A stretch of DNA of 64,000 nt from Tumebacillus flagellatus (lineage in GTDB: Bacteria; Bacillota; Bacilli; Tumebacillales; Tumebacillaceae): positions 62,001-126,000 of the forward strand of contig NZ_JMIR01000004.1 of assembly GCF_000714935.1 (NCBI RefSeq), written 5' to 3'. Shown here one piece after another: positions 16,508 through 24,497 of this stretch. How positions within the stretch are numbered: position 1 is the stretch's first letter; the number at the start of each line of letters is the position of its first letter. Both the position numbers and the translations under genes were made by a program. Below the pieces are notes generated by a model, which did no database searches, had not been told where the DNA came from, and saw only the letters and a list, made by a program, of their open reading frames with translations.

Positions 16508-17461
16508 ATGGACATACAGATACGGCCGGTGCGCCCCGGCGATCTATTCGGCATCACGCGCACGGTGTTGGCGGCGCGCGGGTTTCACGGCCCTGAATTG
16601 GACAAGCAGGTCGAAGCGGACCTGAAGCGGTTTCACGATCACGACATCGTGGAGCTGATCGAATCGGACGCGTTGATCGCGCACGTCGGCGCGCGCATGG
16701 TCGGCGTGATGCGCTACGGCGAATTCGAAGGAGACGTGCACTTGACGCGTCCGGACGTCGATCCGGCGTTTGATGAAGCGGAAGTTACCGGGGCTTTTTT
16801 GCAATCGTTCTGGGAGTTGATCGAGAACGAGAACGGCAAAGCGGTCTACGTGGACTACCCGGATCAGCAGGGGCGGACGCTGGGTCATCTTTTTTTGCAA
16901 CACGGGTTTCGGAAGTTGATCGACCGCTTGGACATGAGTTTGCGGTTGACCGCCGATGTGAAGCCGGAGACCCGCGACCTTGCGTTCCACCCGTACTCGA
17001 AAAAAACGCACGACCGCTTCTTTGCAGCGTTTCGCACGTCGTTCTCCGGCACGCTCGACCCGATGATGGAATGGGACGCGGCGCATCCCGAGCAGAGTTT
17101 TGCGATGTTTCGCGAACGCTTCGGCGTGTTCGACCCGAACTTGTGGGTGCTCGCGACCGACCGCGACGGCCAAGACGTCGGGTTTGCGCTGTTCCAGCAC
17201 TTTGAGGGCGGGCGCTACGGGCGGACGACCGTGCTGCTGTATATGGCGGTTTTGCCGAACGCGCGCGGGCTCGGCTACGGCTTCGACATCTTGCGCGAAG
17301 GGTTGCGCCGCGTCCGCAAAGCCAAGGGGCCGCGCGCGCTGGTCTCGCTGACGGTGACAGAAGGCAACACGCCGGCGGAGCGCATCTACCAGCGAGCCGG
17401 CTTCCAGCCTATTGAGAAGTTTACTGTATATAACATGAAGCGACAGTACACCTCCCCCTGA
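16508..17461 (+). CDS. GNAT-family N-acetyltransferase, two-domain
   Basis: 317 residues. The C-terminal ~140 residues hold a clear GNAT fold: VLLYMAVLPNARGLGYGFDI is the acetyl-CoA binding motif A, and EGNTPAERIYQRAGFQPIEK is motif B. The N-terminal ~150 residues look like a degenerate second GNAT unit, as in tandem GNAT proteins. ATG 16508 follows TGGAGG at 8 bp; the longer frame to 16349 runs through the preceding terminator. The substrate cannot be read from sequence. Confidence 0.85.
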   Translation: MDIQIRPVRPGDLFGITRTVLAARGFHGPELDKQVEADLKRFHDHDIVELIESDALIAHVGARMVGVMRYGEFEGDVHLTRPDVDPAFDEAEVTGAFLQSFWELIENENGKAVYVDYPDQQGRTLGHLFLQHGFRKLIDRLDMSLRLTADVKPETRDLAFHPYSKKTHDRFFAAFRTSFSGTLDPMMEWDAAHPEQSFAMFRERFGVFDPNLWVLATDRDGQDVGFALFQHFEGGRYGRTTVLLYMAVLPNARGLGYGFDILREGLRRVRKAKGPRALVSLTVTEGNTPAERIYQRAGFQPIEKFTVYNMKRQYTSP

Positions 17462-17514
17462 CTTTTTGGTACAATCAGTCTAGCAGAAAAGGGTTGCGAG
17501 AAAGGGTGTTGAGG

Positions 17515-18336
17515 ATGACTGTCTATCAAGGTTTCTTGAGTGAATTGAAACACCGGCCGGAAACGACCGTACAATATTTCTTATCGGTGGGCGACGAGAG
17601 CGTCGGGCTCAACGAGTTGATCGGCACGACGCTGCGCCTCTCGTTTTTGGAGGAGAAAGCGTGCTGCGCCTGCGGGCGCAAAGTCAAAGGCAAACTCTAC
17701 GGCGGCGGCTACTGCTACCCGTGCGTGACGACGCTAGCCGAGTGCGACCTGTGCATCATGAAGCCGCACGAGTGTCACTTTGACAAAGGCACCTGCCGCG
17801 ACGAAGAGTTTGCGAAGTCGCACTGCATGATTCCGCACTACGTCTACCTCGCGCTCTCCTCGAACGTCAAAGTCGGCCTCACCCGCAAAAACCGCGAACT
17901 GACCCGCTGGGTCGACCAAGGAGCGGTGCGCGCGATTCCGATTGCCGAGCTGCCGACCCGCAAACTGGCGGGCGAGTTGGAGATGGCGATCGCCGAACAC
18001 ATCGCCGACAAAACCGACTGGCGCAAAATGCTCAAGGGCGTCTACGAGGAAGTCGATCTCTTCGAAGTCCGCGAACAGATCAAAGCGATCGTGCCGGAAG
18101 AATTCCAACAATACCTGTTCGACGTGGATCAGCTGTTTGAGTTCACGTACCCGATCTTGGAAAACTTGGAGAAAATCAAGTCGATGTCGTTTGATAAGGA
18201 ACCCGTCATCGAGGGCAAACTGATCGGGATCAAGGGTCAGTATTTGATCTTCGACTGCGGCGTGTTGAACATCAAAAAACACACCGGCTACAAGATCGAA
18301 GTCACCACGCAGGCGCCGGTTGAACAAACCGCGTAA
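17515..18336 (+). CDS. DUF2797 domain protein
   Basis: 273 residues. An N-terminal region with eight or more cysteines in zinc-type pairs (KACCACGRKV, GYCYPC, CDLC, ECHFDKGTC) is followed by YLALSSNVKVGLTRKNRELTRWVDQGA, a segment resembling a GIY-YIG-like half (the V-G-x-T-R motif). This matches DUF2797, whose role is unknown and may concern nucleic acids. ATG 17515 sits 7 bp after AAAGGGTG. The terminator at 18348 closes the gene. Confidence 0.82.
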   Translation: MTVYQGFLSELKHRPETTVQYFLSVGDESVGLNELIGTTLRLSFLEEKACCACGRKVKGKLYGGGYCYPCVTTLAECDLCIMKPHECHFDKGTCRDEEFAKSHCMIPHYVYLALSSNVKVGLTRKNRELTRWVDQGAVRAIPIAELPTRKLAGELEMAIAEHIADKTDWRKMLKGVYEEVDLFEVREQIKAIVPEEFQQYLFDVDQLFEFTYPILENLEKIKSMSFDKEPVIEGKLIGIKGQYLIFDCGVLNIKKHTGYKIEVTTQAPVEQTA

Positions 18337-18347
18337 AACCGCGCACC

Positions 18348-18384
18348 AAAAAAGCCCGTGCCGCTTCTCGCAGCCGGGCTTTGT
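18348..18384. terminator. Terminator between convergent genes
   Basis: AAAAAAGCCCG and CGGGCTTTG arms around a loop with an inner CGGC/GCCG pairing. It serves DUF2797 on the plus strand and the DUF1450 gene on the minus strand. Confidence 0.75.
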
Positions 18385-18411
18385 CTTAGGGAGTCGATCG
18401 CAGAGGTTCGC

Positions 18412-18663
18412 TTAGAGTTCCGAGTTCCAAGCTTGCAATTCCTGCTCGACAGCGGCTTTGATCATCGTCCAGAGGGTTTCGCGATCCTCATGGGCGATGA
18501 GCTCGCCGTTTACATACGCATACGGGGTAGAGGCGCACATCGTGCAGTTGCTCAGGCACGGAGTGCGGATGGCGCTGACGCCGGGATTGTCCTCTTCCAA
18601 CTGTTCGAGGTCGAGGGCGGAGGCCGGGTTGACGTCGCAAACTTCGACGATCACAATGCCCAT
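18412..18663 (-). CDS. DUF1450 (YuzB-like) protein
   Basis: 83 residues starting MGIVIVEVCDVNPAS. Cysteines occur in EVCDVN and CLSNCTMC, the DUF1450 pattern C...CxxCxxC with PYAYVNGE after it, suggesting a metal or Fe-S ligand set. ATG 18663 lies 7 bp after GGAGG on the minus strand; the longer open frame to 18726 has no better start. A second DUF1450 protein lies at 23874-24383. Function is unknown. Confidence 0.85.
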   Translation of the reverse strand: MGIVIVEVCDVNPASALDLEQLEEDNPGVSAIRTPCLSNCTMCASTPYAYVNGELIAHEDRETLWTMIKAAVEQELQAWNSEL

Positions 18664-18744
18664 TTCGTTGCCTCCTTCCATTCGGGATGATTTGTCCCTT
18701 AGTGTACCAAGAAGAAGAACAAGCAATCAAGGGAGTTGTTGAAG

Positions 18745-19062
18745 ATGAGCCATGAGAAAAAATCATTGGGTTACGTGGAATTGAGTCATTTTTCGTTCCA
18801 AGATGAAAAAGGAACGGTCGAGTTTGCGGTCATGCCGTTGCCGCCGCAATATCTGCTCGGCATGGCGATGGGCTCGAAAGTCGTCGTTTTGTCCACGCCG
18901 TATGAAGGCACCGCGTTGTTCCAACAGGGTGTGACGGCAGAAGAGGTGCAAGAGAAATTCAAACTCGCCAGCCGTGAAGACGCGCTGCGTCTGTCGGTCA
19001 TGATCATGACTGCATTTATGGATTTGCCCGGCGCGGGTCACACGCCGCACATCATCCTCTAA
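18745..19062 (+). CDS. small soluble protein, function unknown
   Basis: 105 residues beginning MSHEKKSLGYVELSHF. It has a predicted alternating beta/alpha pattern, no signal peptide and no recognised motif. ATG 18745 lies 9 bp after AAGGGAG. It ends 2 bp before the GTG of the next HTH-TPR regulator, which has no ribosome site of its own, so the two are translationally coupled. This makes it a candidate partner of that regulator, by linkage only. Confidence 0.72.
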   Translation: MSHEKKSLGYVELSHFSFQDEKGTVEFAVMPLPPQYLLGMAMGSKVVVLSTPYEGTALFQQGVTAEEVQEKFKLASREDALRLSVMIMTAFMDLPGAGHTPHIIL

Positions 19063-19064
19063 TC

Positions 19065-20282
19065 GTGACACTGGGAGCCCGACTGCGTGCGCTGCGGCAA
19101 CAGGCCGGCCTCTCGCAACGAGAATTGGCAGACGGCCTGGTGCACAAGAGCATGATCTCCCAAATTGAATCGGGTCGCACGCAACCGTCCCGCGGGCTGC
19201 TGCGCCAACTCGCCGTGCGGTTGGGGGCGGACCCGGATCAATTGCTCCCGGCTTTGCTGGACGACCATGAACGTCTGGCCCGTTACAAGCGGGCACAGAC
19301 GTTTTTCTCTCTTCACCACTATGCAGAAGCGCTCCCCTTGCTTCTGGATTGCCTGCCTGCCTCAAACCCCGCGTGGACCCCGTACGACTTGCATCTCCAG
19401 ATTGCCGCTTGTTACCAAGGGTTGAATTCCTATGAAGCCGCGCTGACGCACTTGGAAGCCGCGCTGACGATCGCCATCTCCGAAGACCGGCAGGACGAAG
19501 TGCTGGCGTTGCACGTGGAAATCGGCGAAACGGCGCTTGCAGGCGAACTCTGGTCGGTGGCGATGCACCGCTTGGAGTATGTCTACCGGGAATTGGAACG
19601 CCGCGGCCACGGTCTTTCCCCGCCGGAACAAGAGCCGAAACTTTGCATGGCGATGGCGCGGGCGGCGGAGGGGCTGGAGCAGTTGGAGCGGGCGGTGTCG
19701 TTTTGGTTGGAAGCGCGCGAGAGGGCGGCGGCGCTCTCCGCCGTCTCGTCATGCCGTCAAGTGGAATGGCGACGCTTGGAAGCGGAGATCGCGGCAGGGC
19801 TTGGTGCCACGTATGTCCGGCTCGATCTGTTTCGAGAAGCGGACGAGCAGTTGGCGGTGGCGCAAGCGCTGTATGAAGCAGGGCGGTTTCGCTTGGAAGC
19901 GCTTCACGTGCGCATGAAGCGGGGGGTGCTCTTGGCCGAACAGAGCCGGTCGCAAGAAGCGCTCTCGATTTTGGAAGAGTGCCGCGCCCGCGCCGAACGG
20001 GAGGCAGACCCCGCGCTCCACGCCGAGGTTTTGTGCGGGCTGGCGGTTGTGCTGCTGAAGGCCGGACGGCTGACGAGAGCGTGCGTCTGCGCCGAGCAAG
20101 CGGTGCAAGTCTTGACAGGTCTCGAACGCACGGGGGAGTTGGTCGCGGCGTATCAGTTGCTTTCCGCGATCCAGAAGCAGTTGGGCGATTACAAGGGGGC
20201 AAGCGTTTCGCTGACCCGGTCGCAAGAGCTGTTCACCCAAAGCATGGGGTGGATGAAAAAAAGCCTGCGGACGTTCCCGTAG
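19065..20282 (+). CDS. HTH-TPR transcriptional regulator 3
   Basis: 405 residues. An XRE helix-turn-helix lies at about 2-56 (LRQQAGLSQRELADGLVHKS, MISQIESG). A helical TPR array follows (YAEALPLLLDCLPAS, YEAALTHLEAALTIA, FREADEQLAVAQALYEAGR). GTG 19065 is two bases after the previous stop without its own Shine-Dalgarno, implying coupled translation. It is the third HTH-TPR protein within 10 kb. No precursor peptide gene follows; a terminator overlaps its last codons. Confidence 0.82.
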   Translation: MTLGARLRALRQQAGLSQRELADGLVHKSMISQIESGRTQPSRGLLRQLAVRLGADPDQLLPALLDDHERLARYKRAQTFFSLHHYAEALPLLLDCLPASNPAWTPYDLHLQIAACYQGLNSYEAALTHLEAALTIAISEDRQDEVLALHVEIGETALAGELWSVAMHRLEYVYRELERRGHGLSPPEQEPKLCMAMARAAEGLEQLERAVSFWLEARERAAALSAVSSCRQVEWRRLEAEIAAGLGATYVRLDLFREADEQLAVAQALYEAGRFRLEALHVRMKRGVLLAEQSRSQEALSILEECRARAEREADPALHAEVLCGLAVVLLKAGRLTRACVCAEQAVQVLTGLERTGELVAAYQLLSAIQKQLGDYKGASVSLTRSQELFTQSMGWMKKSLRTFP

Positions 20283-20289
20283 GCTTTTT
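20258..20289 (+). terminator. Terminator overlapping the end of regulator 3
   Basis: AAAAAGCCT and AGGCTTTTT arms. The 5-prime arm is inside the coding region. Confidence 0.75.
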
Positions 20290-20320
20290 AGTCGTGGTTT
20301 GGTTTCAGGCTTTCGGGTTT

Positions 20321-20836
20321 TCAAGGTTGGTAGAGAATGTAGTCGACGCGTCCCTTGATCGTGGAGATTTCGATCATGCCGACCCGTTTGTCACGGGAGT
20401 CGAGCGAGCCGAGCGGGTGACGGTTGTCGCCCATCACGAACACGTGATTCGGGGAGACGGTGACCGGGCCGAAGTCGGCGGCCGCCGCGTCGACGTACGA
20501 TTCCGTTTGCACGGAGCCGTTGACGTAGAGCCGTCCGTCGCGAATCTCCACGACATCGCCCGGCAGGCCGATCACGCGCTTCACATAGTCGTGATCGTCA
20601 TGCGGAGCGGGGAAGATCACGACATCGCCGTGCTGCGGGCCGGAGAATTCATAGGCGAGCCGGTTGAGATAGACACGGGAATTGTCATGCAAAGTGGGCA
20701 TCATTGAGGTTCCTACGATCTTCGTGAGCGCAAACACATGATCGCGGATCACGAGGTTCAACAGGAACGCGACGAGGACGACGAATGCGCCTTGCATGAT
20801 AGGACGCAGCCAATGTTGTCTGATTCGTGTGAACAT
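20321..20836 (-). CDS. lepB: signal peptidase I
   Basis: Membrane-bound serine protease that removes signal peptides. 171 residues with one N-terminal membrane segment (about 13-30). The catalytic Ser44 is in GTSMMPTL and the general-base Lys86 in DYVKRVIGLPGD. Box E is VFVMGDNRHPLGSLDSR. The short Bacillus-type form lacks the large E. coli insert. The start follows AAAGGAGG at a rather long 12-bp spacing. It lies downstream of a small lipoprotein gene on the same strand and may be co-transcribed with it. Confidence 0.93.
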   Translation of the reverse strand: MFTRIRQHWLRPIMQGAFVVLVAFLLNLVIRDHVFALTKIVGTSMMPTLHDNSRVYLNRLAYEFSGPQHGDVVIFPAPHDDHDYVKRVIGLPGDVVEIRDGRLYVNGSVQTESYVDAAAADFGPVTVSPNHVFVMGDNRHPLGSLDSRDKRVGMIEISTIKGRVDYILYQP

Positions 20837-20932
20837 CTTGGTAAGGAACCTCCTTTGCTGGTAAACGCGAATTTATAGGTGATGTATTCGCGCATTGCGC
20901 TTTGGATTCCTTTGCCAAGGATTTTGTTTCGT

Positions 20933-21100
20933 TTAGTGTCCGCCGCCGGAGCCGCTGTTCGTTCCGCCGCCGCCCGAAGCACCGCCGCCGGAGCCGGTGC
21001 TTTGCGGATTGCGCTGCGGGTCTTGGTTGCTTCCGCAAGCGGTGAGCAACAAGGTGGAAGCTGTGAGCAGGGCGAGGCCGAGAAGTCGTTTTTTCTGCAT
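20933..21100 (-). CDS. small Gly/Ser-rich lipoprotein
   Basis: 55 residues, starting at ATG 21100, which lies 7 bp after GGGAGGTG. The signal peptide ends in lipobox LLTAC (Cys22), so it should be lipid-anchored. The mature part is only about 34 residues: SNQDPQRNPQSTGS and then Gly/Ser runs (GGGASGGGGTNSGSGGGH). It looks like a linker without a domain. It sits directly upstream of lepB. Function is unknown. Confidence 0.75.
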   Translation of the reverse strand: MQKKRLLGLALLTASTLLLTACGSNQDPQRNPQSTGSGGGASGGGGTNSGSGGGH

Positions 21101-21145
21101 GAGGTGTCACCTCCCGTTGAGCCTGTATACTGGGTCAGTATGTCC

Positions 21146-21178
21146 AAAAAAACACCCCGGCTGCTTAGGCCGGGGTGT
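21146..21178 (-). terminator. Terminator for the membrane protein gene at 21185
   Basis: ACACCCCGGC and GCCGGGGTGT arms. Read on the minus strand the stem is followed by seven T residues. Confidence 0.85.
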
Positions 21179-21184
21179 ATTGAT

Positions 21185-21877
21185 TCATTGGACTCGGACG
21201 ATGGTGTCGGCGATCGTTTTCTCGCCGACCTGGCACGAGATTTTGTACGTGCCGGTCATGAACAGGGAGTAGGGGGTGACGTAAACTTGCGACGTGGGGG
21301 AGATGGGTTTGCGCCACGTGCTCACGTTTTTCCAAGTGCCCCCCTCTTGACGTTGAATCACGAGATCCAGATAGTCGGAGTGAAACATCGCCGGTGAAAA
21401 GACGCGCACATACAGTGATTTGTCCGCCTTCAGATCGTCTCCGCTCACCGGGAGCATGAACGGCGAATTTTTATCATACGAAGTGCCGACCATGACACTG
21501 GCACCGAGCCGGGTCCACGTCCCGTCGTTGGGACGAGCAATCATCGAAGCCGTTCCGAGCAGCAGAATCACAAGCAAAACGGAGATGATTCCGGCTGTGA
21601 CAGACCGTACTTTTTGGGAAACCATCGCCCGTTGGACGATGTAGTGCAGCAAGGACCAGCCGATGCACAGGATGAAGCCGACGAAGAAAGTCCCGAACCA
21701 CTCTCCGCTAAAAACGAAACCAATCACAACGGCAAGGGCTGAAACCCACGTCCACCAGATGTGTTTTTGCTTGTCCAGTCCGATCCAGTTCAACGTCCAA
21801 AAAATCGAACCGATCGCCGGGAATAATAAAAGAGACCAGGCCAGAGCTTTCTCTGGAGCTTTGGCGTTGTTGCTCAA
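21185..21877 (-). CDS. polytopic membrane protein, function unknown
   Basis: 230 residues. Four hydrophobic segments fill residues about 12-115 (ALAWSLLLFPAIGSIFWTL, WWTWVSALAVVIGFVF, GTFFVGFILCIGW, GIISVLLVILLLGTA). A C-terminal ~110-residue beta-rich, probably extracytoplasmic domain follows (LYVRVFSPAMFHSDYLDLVI). The start is TTG 21877 with GAGGTG 5 bp upstream. I do not recognise the family. Confidence 0.72.
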   Translation of the reverse strand: MSNNAKAPEKALAWSLLLFPAIGSIFWTLNWIGLDKQKHIWWTWVSALAVVIGFVFSGEWFGTFFVGFILCIGWSLLHYIVQRAMVSQKVRSVTAGIISVLLVILLLGTASMIARPNDGTWTRLGASVMVGTSYDKNSPFMLPVSGDDLKADKSLYVRVFSPAMFHSDYLDLVIQRQEGGTWKNVSTWRKPISPTSQVYVTPYSLFMTGTYKISCQVGEKTIADTIVRVQ

Positions 21878-22040
21878 ACGATCACCTCATTTTGAAGTAA
21901 AACCCTGTACAAAATATTCGCGCTTTGCCGAGCGATTCCTACTCCTGAATCCAGTTGAAGTAATAAGAAAGGAGTGGAAAAAAAGGAAGTCTACGTAGTA
22001 TAATGAGTGGTAGTTTTTGTAACAGGAGGTCTATATTAAA

Positions 22041-22571
22041 ATGAAATTGGTATCCTTGGTCGGCTCGTTGAGTCTTGATTCCCGTACGGCAAAAGCACAA
22101 AACGTCGCGGCAGAAGCGGCACGCAAAGCAGGCGCGGAAGTGGAAGTTTGGAACTTGCGCGAGCGTCCGCTCCCGATCTATGATCCGGAAAACAAAGTTC
22201 CCAACGAAAACGTGGCAGCGTTCATCAAAGCGATGGACGAAGCGGACGGCTTCTTGATCGGTTCGCCGGAGTACCACAACGGCCCGACCGGCGCGCTCAA
22301 GAACGCGCTTGATTTCGTCGGTTACAACCAATTCAACGGCAAGCCGGTCGGCCTCGTCGCGGCTGCAGGCGGCGCGGTTGCCACCAACACGCTCACGCAA
22401 CTGGCGACGATCCTGCGTTCGCTGCACGGGTATGTCATCCCGCAAACCGGTTCGGTGACCTACTCCGACAACTTCAACGCGGACGGCACGTTCGAGAACC
22501 CGAAACTGCAAGAGCGTTTCGAGAAGATCGGCACCGACGTCGTCGCGCTGGCGAAACATCTGCGCGGGTAA
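22041..22571 (+). CDS. NADPH-dependent FMN reductase family protein
   Basis: 176 residues with a flavodoxin-like fold. The phosphate-binding loop GSLSLDSRTAK is at 8-18 and the family signature GSPEYHNGPTGALKNALDF near 74-92. It likely reduces quinones, azo compounds or chromate using NAD(P)H; the physiological substrate is unknown. ATG 22041 follows AGGAGG. The gene ends 3 bp before the CbiX-like gene, so the two share an mRNA. Confidence 0.88.
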   Translation: MKLVSLVGSLSLDSRTAKAQNVAAEAARKAGAEVEVWNLRERPLPIYDPENKVPNENVAAFIKAMDEADGFLIGSPEYHNGPTGALKNALDFVGYNQFNGKPVGLVAAAGGAVATNTLTQLATILRSLHGYVIPQTGSVTYSDNFNADGTFENPKLQERFEKIGTDVVALAKHLRG

Positions 22572-22574
22572 GCC

Positions 22575-22946
22575 ATGAAGGAAGCTCTCCTTCTCATCGC
22601 TCATGGAAGCCGCGTGCCTGCCGCCAATCGCGATTTGCACGAGATGGTGCGCAGGGTGCGGGAGCAGCGAGACGGCTGGATCGTCGAGCCGGCTTTTTTG
22701 GAAGGGACGAGCCCGAGCATTCCGGAGGGGATCGCGGCCTGCGTGCGCCAAGGCGCAAAGCGCGTGGCGGTGATCCCTTTTTTCCTGTTGCCGGGCGGTC
22801 ACGTGTCGGACGATCTGCCGGCGTTTGTCGAAGCGGCTCGCCGTGAGCATCCGGGCGTGGAATTTCGGATGGGTCGGCCGCTCGGCGGACATGAGCGGGT
22901 GCGGCAACTGCTCTGGGAACAAATCTGTGAGCTGGATCATGAATGA
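22575..22946 (+). CDS. sirohydrochlorin chelatase (CbiX/SirB-like)
   Basis: 123 residues, one chelatase domain. LLLIAHGSRVPAANRDL carries the N-terminal metal-binding His, and VIPFFLLPGGHVSDDLP carries the second His. It inserts Fe or Co into sirohydrochlorin for siroheme or cobalamin synthesis. The single-domain size fits the small CbiX form. It is coupled to the flavin reductase upstream; no other tetrapyrrole genes are in the window. Confidence 0.85.
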   Translation: MKEALLLIAHGSRVPAANRDLHEMVRRVREQRDGWIVEPAFLEGTSPSIPEGIAACVRQGAKRVAVIPFFLLPGGHVSDDLPAFVEAARREHPGVEFRMGRPLGGHERVRQLLWEQICELDHE

Positions 22947-23003
22947 AGTGCGCCGTTTCTGGTAGAATGAGGGGTAGTTCAAGGAAAAGAGGTGCCCGTC
23001 GTC

Positions 23004-23246
23004 ATGGAGGAAGCCTTGCAGACGTTTGACTGCCCCTCTTGCGGCCATGAAGTTCATCCCGATCCGCTGGAGGGCGAACGCGGCAACCAAAGCGCCGCCT
23101 GCTCGTCTTGCGGGTCGAAATATACCCGGACGTTCGCGTTCTTCAAGGACGAGTGGGTGTTCGGACTGTGGCGCAGCAGCGAGACAGGGAAAGTGGCGTG
23201 TACATATTACAAGACGGCGTTCGGCACAACGAGCGACGATTGCTGA
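23004..23246 (+). CDS. zinc-ribbon protein, function unknown
   Basis: 80 residues. Two CxxC pairs (DCPSCGHE and ACSSCGSK) form a zinc ribbon in the first half. The second half has Trp and Phe (FFKDEWVFGLWR). ATG 23004 lies 9 bp after AAAAGAGGTG; an earlier GTG at 22992 overlaps that site. It lies 17 bp before iscX, probably one transcript. Confidence 0.72.
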   Translation: MEEALQTFDCPSCGHEVHPDPLEGERGNQSAACSSCGSKYTRTFAFFKDEWVFGLWRSSETGKVACTYYKTAFGTTSDDC

Positions 23247-23263
23247 GAGCGGGAGGTGGAACG

Positions 23264-23458
23264 ATGACTTGGGAAGATGCACTGGACATTGCGGAAGCGC
23301 TGAACGAAGCGCACCCGGATACCGATGTGTTGTCGATGAAGTTTACGACGCTGCGCAAGTGGATTTTGGCGTTGGAAGGCTTTGAGGGCGCTGCGGAAGA
23401 TTCCAACGAGAAAGTGTTGGAAGAAATTCAGATGGCGTGGTACGACTTGGTTTCGTAA
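23264..23458 (+). CDS. iscX: IscX family protein
   Basis: 64 residues. MTWEDALDIAEALNEAHPD, the conserved FTTLRKWILALEGF and C-terminal NEKVLEEIQMAWYDL match IscX/YfhJ along the full length. The acidic small protein binds IscS and iron and modulates Fe-S cluster assembly in enterics. Here it stands alone without isc genes, and its role in Bacillota is unclear. The start follows GGGAGGTGG. Confidence 0.88.
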   Translation: MTWEDALDIAEALNEAHPDTDVLSMKFTTLRKWILALEGFEGAAEDSNEKVLEEIQMAWYDLVS

Positions 23459-23470
23459 GACGCGCGGGGA

Positions 23471-23504
23471 ACGTCTGCCTTTTTTGAAGGGCGGGCGTTT
23501 TTTC
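23471..23504 (+). terminator. Terminator after iscX
   Basis: ACGTCTGCC and GGCGGGCGT arms followed by a T run. Confidence 0.65.
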
Positions 23505-23559
23505 CTTCAGCGGCAGGGCATTCTAAAGGGAGAAAATCCTGTCGGAGGAGAGTGCGCGT

Positions 23560-23793
23560 ATGGAACTGGTGTGTCCGCTGTGCAACGGATTGCGGGGCGT
23601 GCAGGCTGCCTGCAAGTCTTGCGGTGGGCCGATGGAGGACGGGGGAATGCTCTCCGATTATGTCGGGCCCTATTCGCCGTATGAATGGACGCCGCAGGTC
23701 AAGCAGGAGAATGCCGGGCGGTGCACGCATTTGCTGTTTTGCGCCGCGTGCGGAGACGAGGCTTATCTGATCGCACAGAGTGAGACGATCTGA
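23560..23793 (+). CDS. small cysteine-rich zinc-binding protein
   Basis: 77 residues with three CxxC motifs (LVCPLCNG, ACKSCGGP, FCAACGDE) and one more Cys at GRCTHLL, suggesting two zinc sites. YVGPYSPYEW separates them. ATG follows GGAGGAG. Family not recognised. Confidence 0.7.
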   Translation: MELVCPLCNGLRGVQAACKSCGGPMEDGGMLSDYVGPYSPYEWTPQVKQENAGRCTHLLFCAACGDEAYLIAQSETI

Positions 23794-23873
23794 GGATTGT
23801 CTGATGATATGGAATTTTTGGGCGGGAAGATGTAGAATAGGTGGTATTGATTACAAAAAGGAGTTGTACGACC

Positions 23874-24383
23874 GTGCCTTCGTCTATCAAGTGGGTATTC
23901 TGCAAGCGAAACCTTGAGTTACATACGCAAAAAGTATACGACGCCCTGGTGTCGAAATATCCGGAAGAAAAAGTCGATATCAAAGACTGCCCGTCCAAAG
24001 ACCTCTGCTCTCTGTGCGCGGACGTTCCGTTTGTGTTGCGCAACGGTGCGATCGTGAATGCGAAAGACGCGAAGGATCTGTACTTCAAGATCGACAGCGG
24101 CATGCAGTTCTTGACCGGCAAGCAGCTCGTCGACATCCCGCCGGCTCCTCCGGCGCCGCCGAAAGAAGCGGCTCCGAAACCGGCTGCCGCAGCGGCAAAA
24201 CCGGCTGCGGAAGCGGCACCGAAAGCGGAGGCAGCTCCGAAAGCGGAAGCAGCACCGAAGGCTGAGGCTGCTCCGAAGGCCGAAGAAGCTCCGAAGGCTG
24301 AGGCTGCTCCGAAGGCCGAAGAAGCTCCGAAGGCTGAGGCCGCGCCGGAGACCAAGGCGGATGAAATGCCGAAGTTGGACTGA
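23874..24383 (+). CDS. DUF1450-like protein with Ala/Pro/Lys/Glu repeat tail
   Basis: 169 residues from GTG 23874, 10 bp after AAAAAGGAG. The first ~80 residues have the DUF1450 pattern: WVFCKRN, then DCPSKDLCSLCADVPFVLRN with the CxxxxCxxC cluster and FVLRNGAIVNAK. A long low-complexity tail of AAPKAE/EAPKAE units from about residue 95 to 160 follows, resembling a flexible linker or histone-H1-like polycation/polyanion tail. The globular part is a paralogue of the protein at 18412. Role unknown. Confidence 0.8.
   Translation: MPSSIKWVFCKRNLELHTQKVYDALVSKYPEEKVDIKDCPSKDLCSLCADVPFVLRNGAIVNAKDAKDLYFKIDSGMQFLTGKQLVDIPPAPPAPPKEAAPKPAAAAAKPAAEAAPKAEAAPKAEAAPKAEAAPKAEEAPKAEAAPKAEEAPKAEAAPETKADEMPKLD
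24160..24360 (+). repeat. tandem AAPKAE-coding repeats
   Basis: Degenerate 15-18-bp units (GCTCCGAAGGCTGAG and variants) repeat through the 3-prime half of the gene. Such repeats usually vary in copy number between strains. Confidence 0.75.
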
Positions 24384-24406
24384 TTTTTGTGTGACTTTGA
24401 AACATC

Positions 24407-24433
24407 ACCGACCCTTGCCGGGTCGGTCTTTTG
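24407..24433 (+). terminator. Terminator after the DUF1450-like gene
   Basis: ACCGACCC-TTGCC-GGGTCGGT followed by CTTTTGTT. Confidence 0.8.
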
Positions 24434-24497
24434 TTAAAATGGGCCCTGTGGAATCATGCAGGGAATGTCTTCTAACATTTAAGGAGGTCTACATCAC

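Noticed and set aside
20758-21147. 129-residue minus-strand ORF across the lipoprotein and lepB start
   Set aside because: It is a frame shadow; the 55-residue lipoprotein in another frame has the ribosome site and lipobox.
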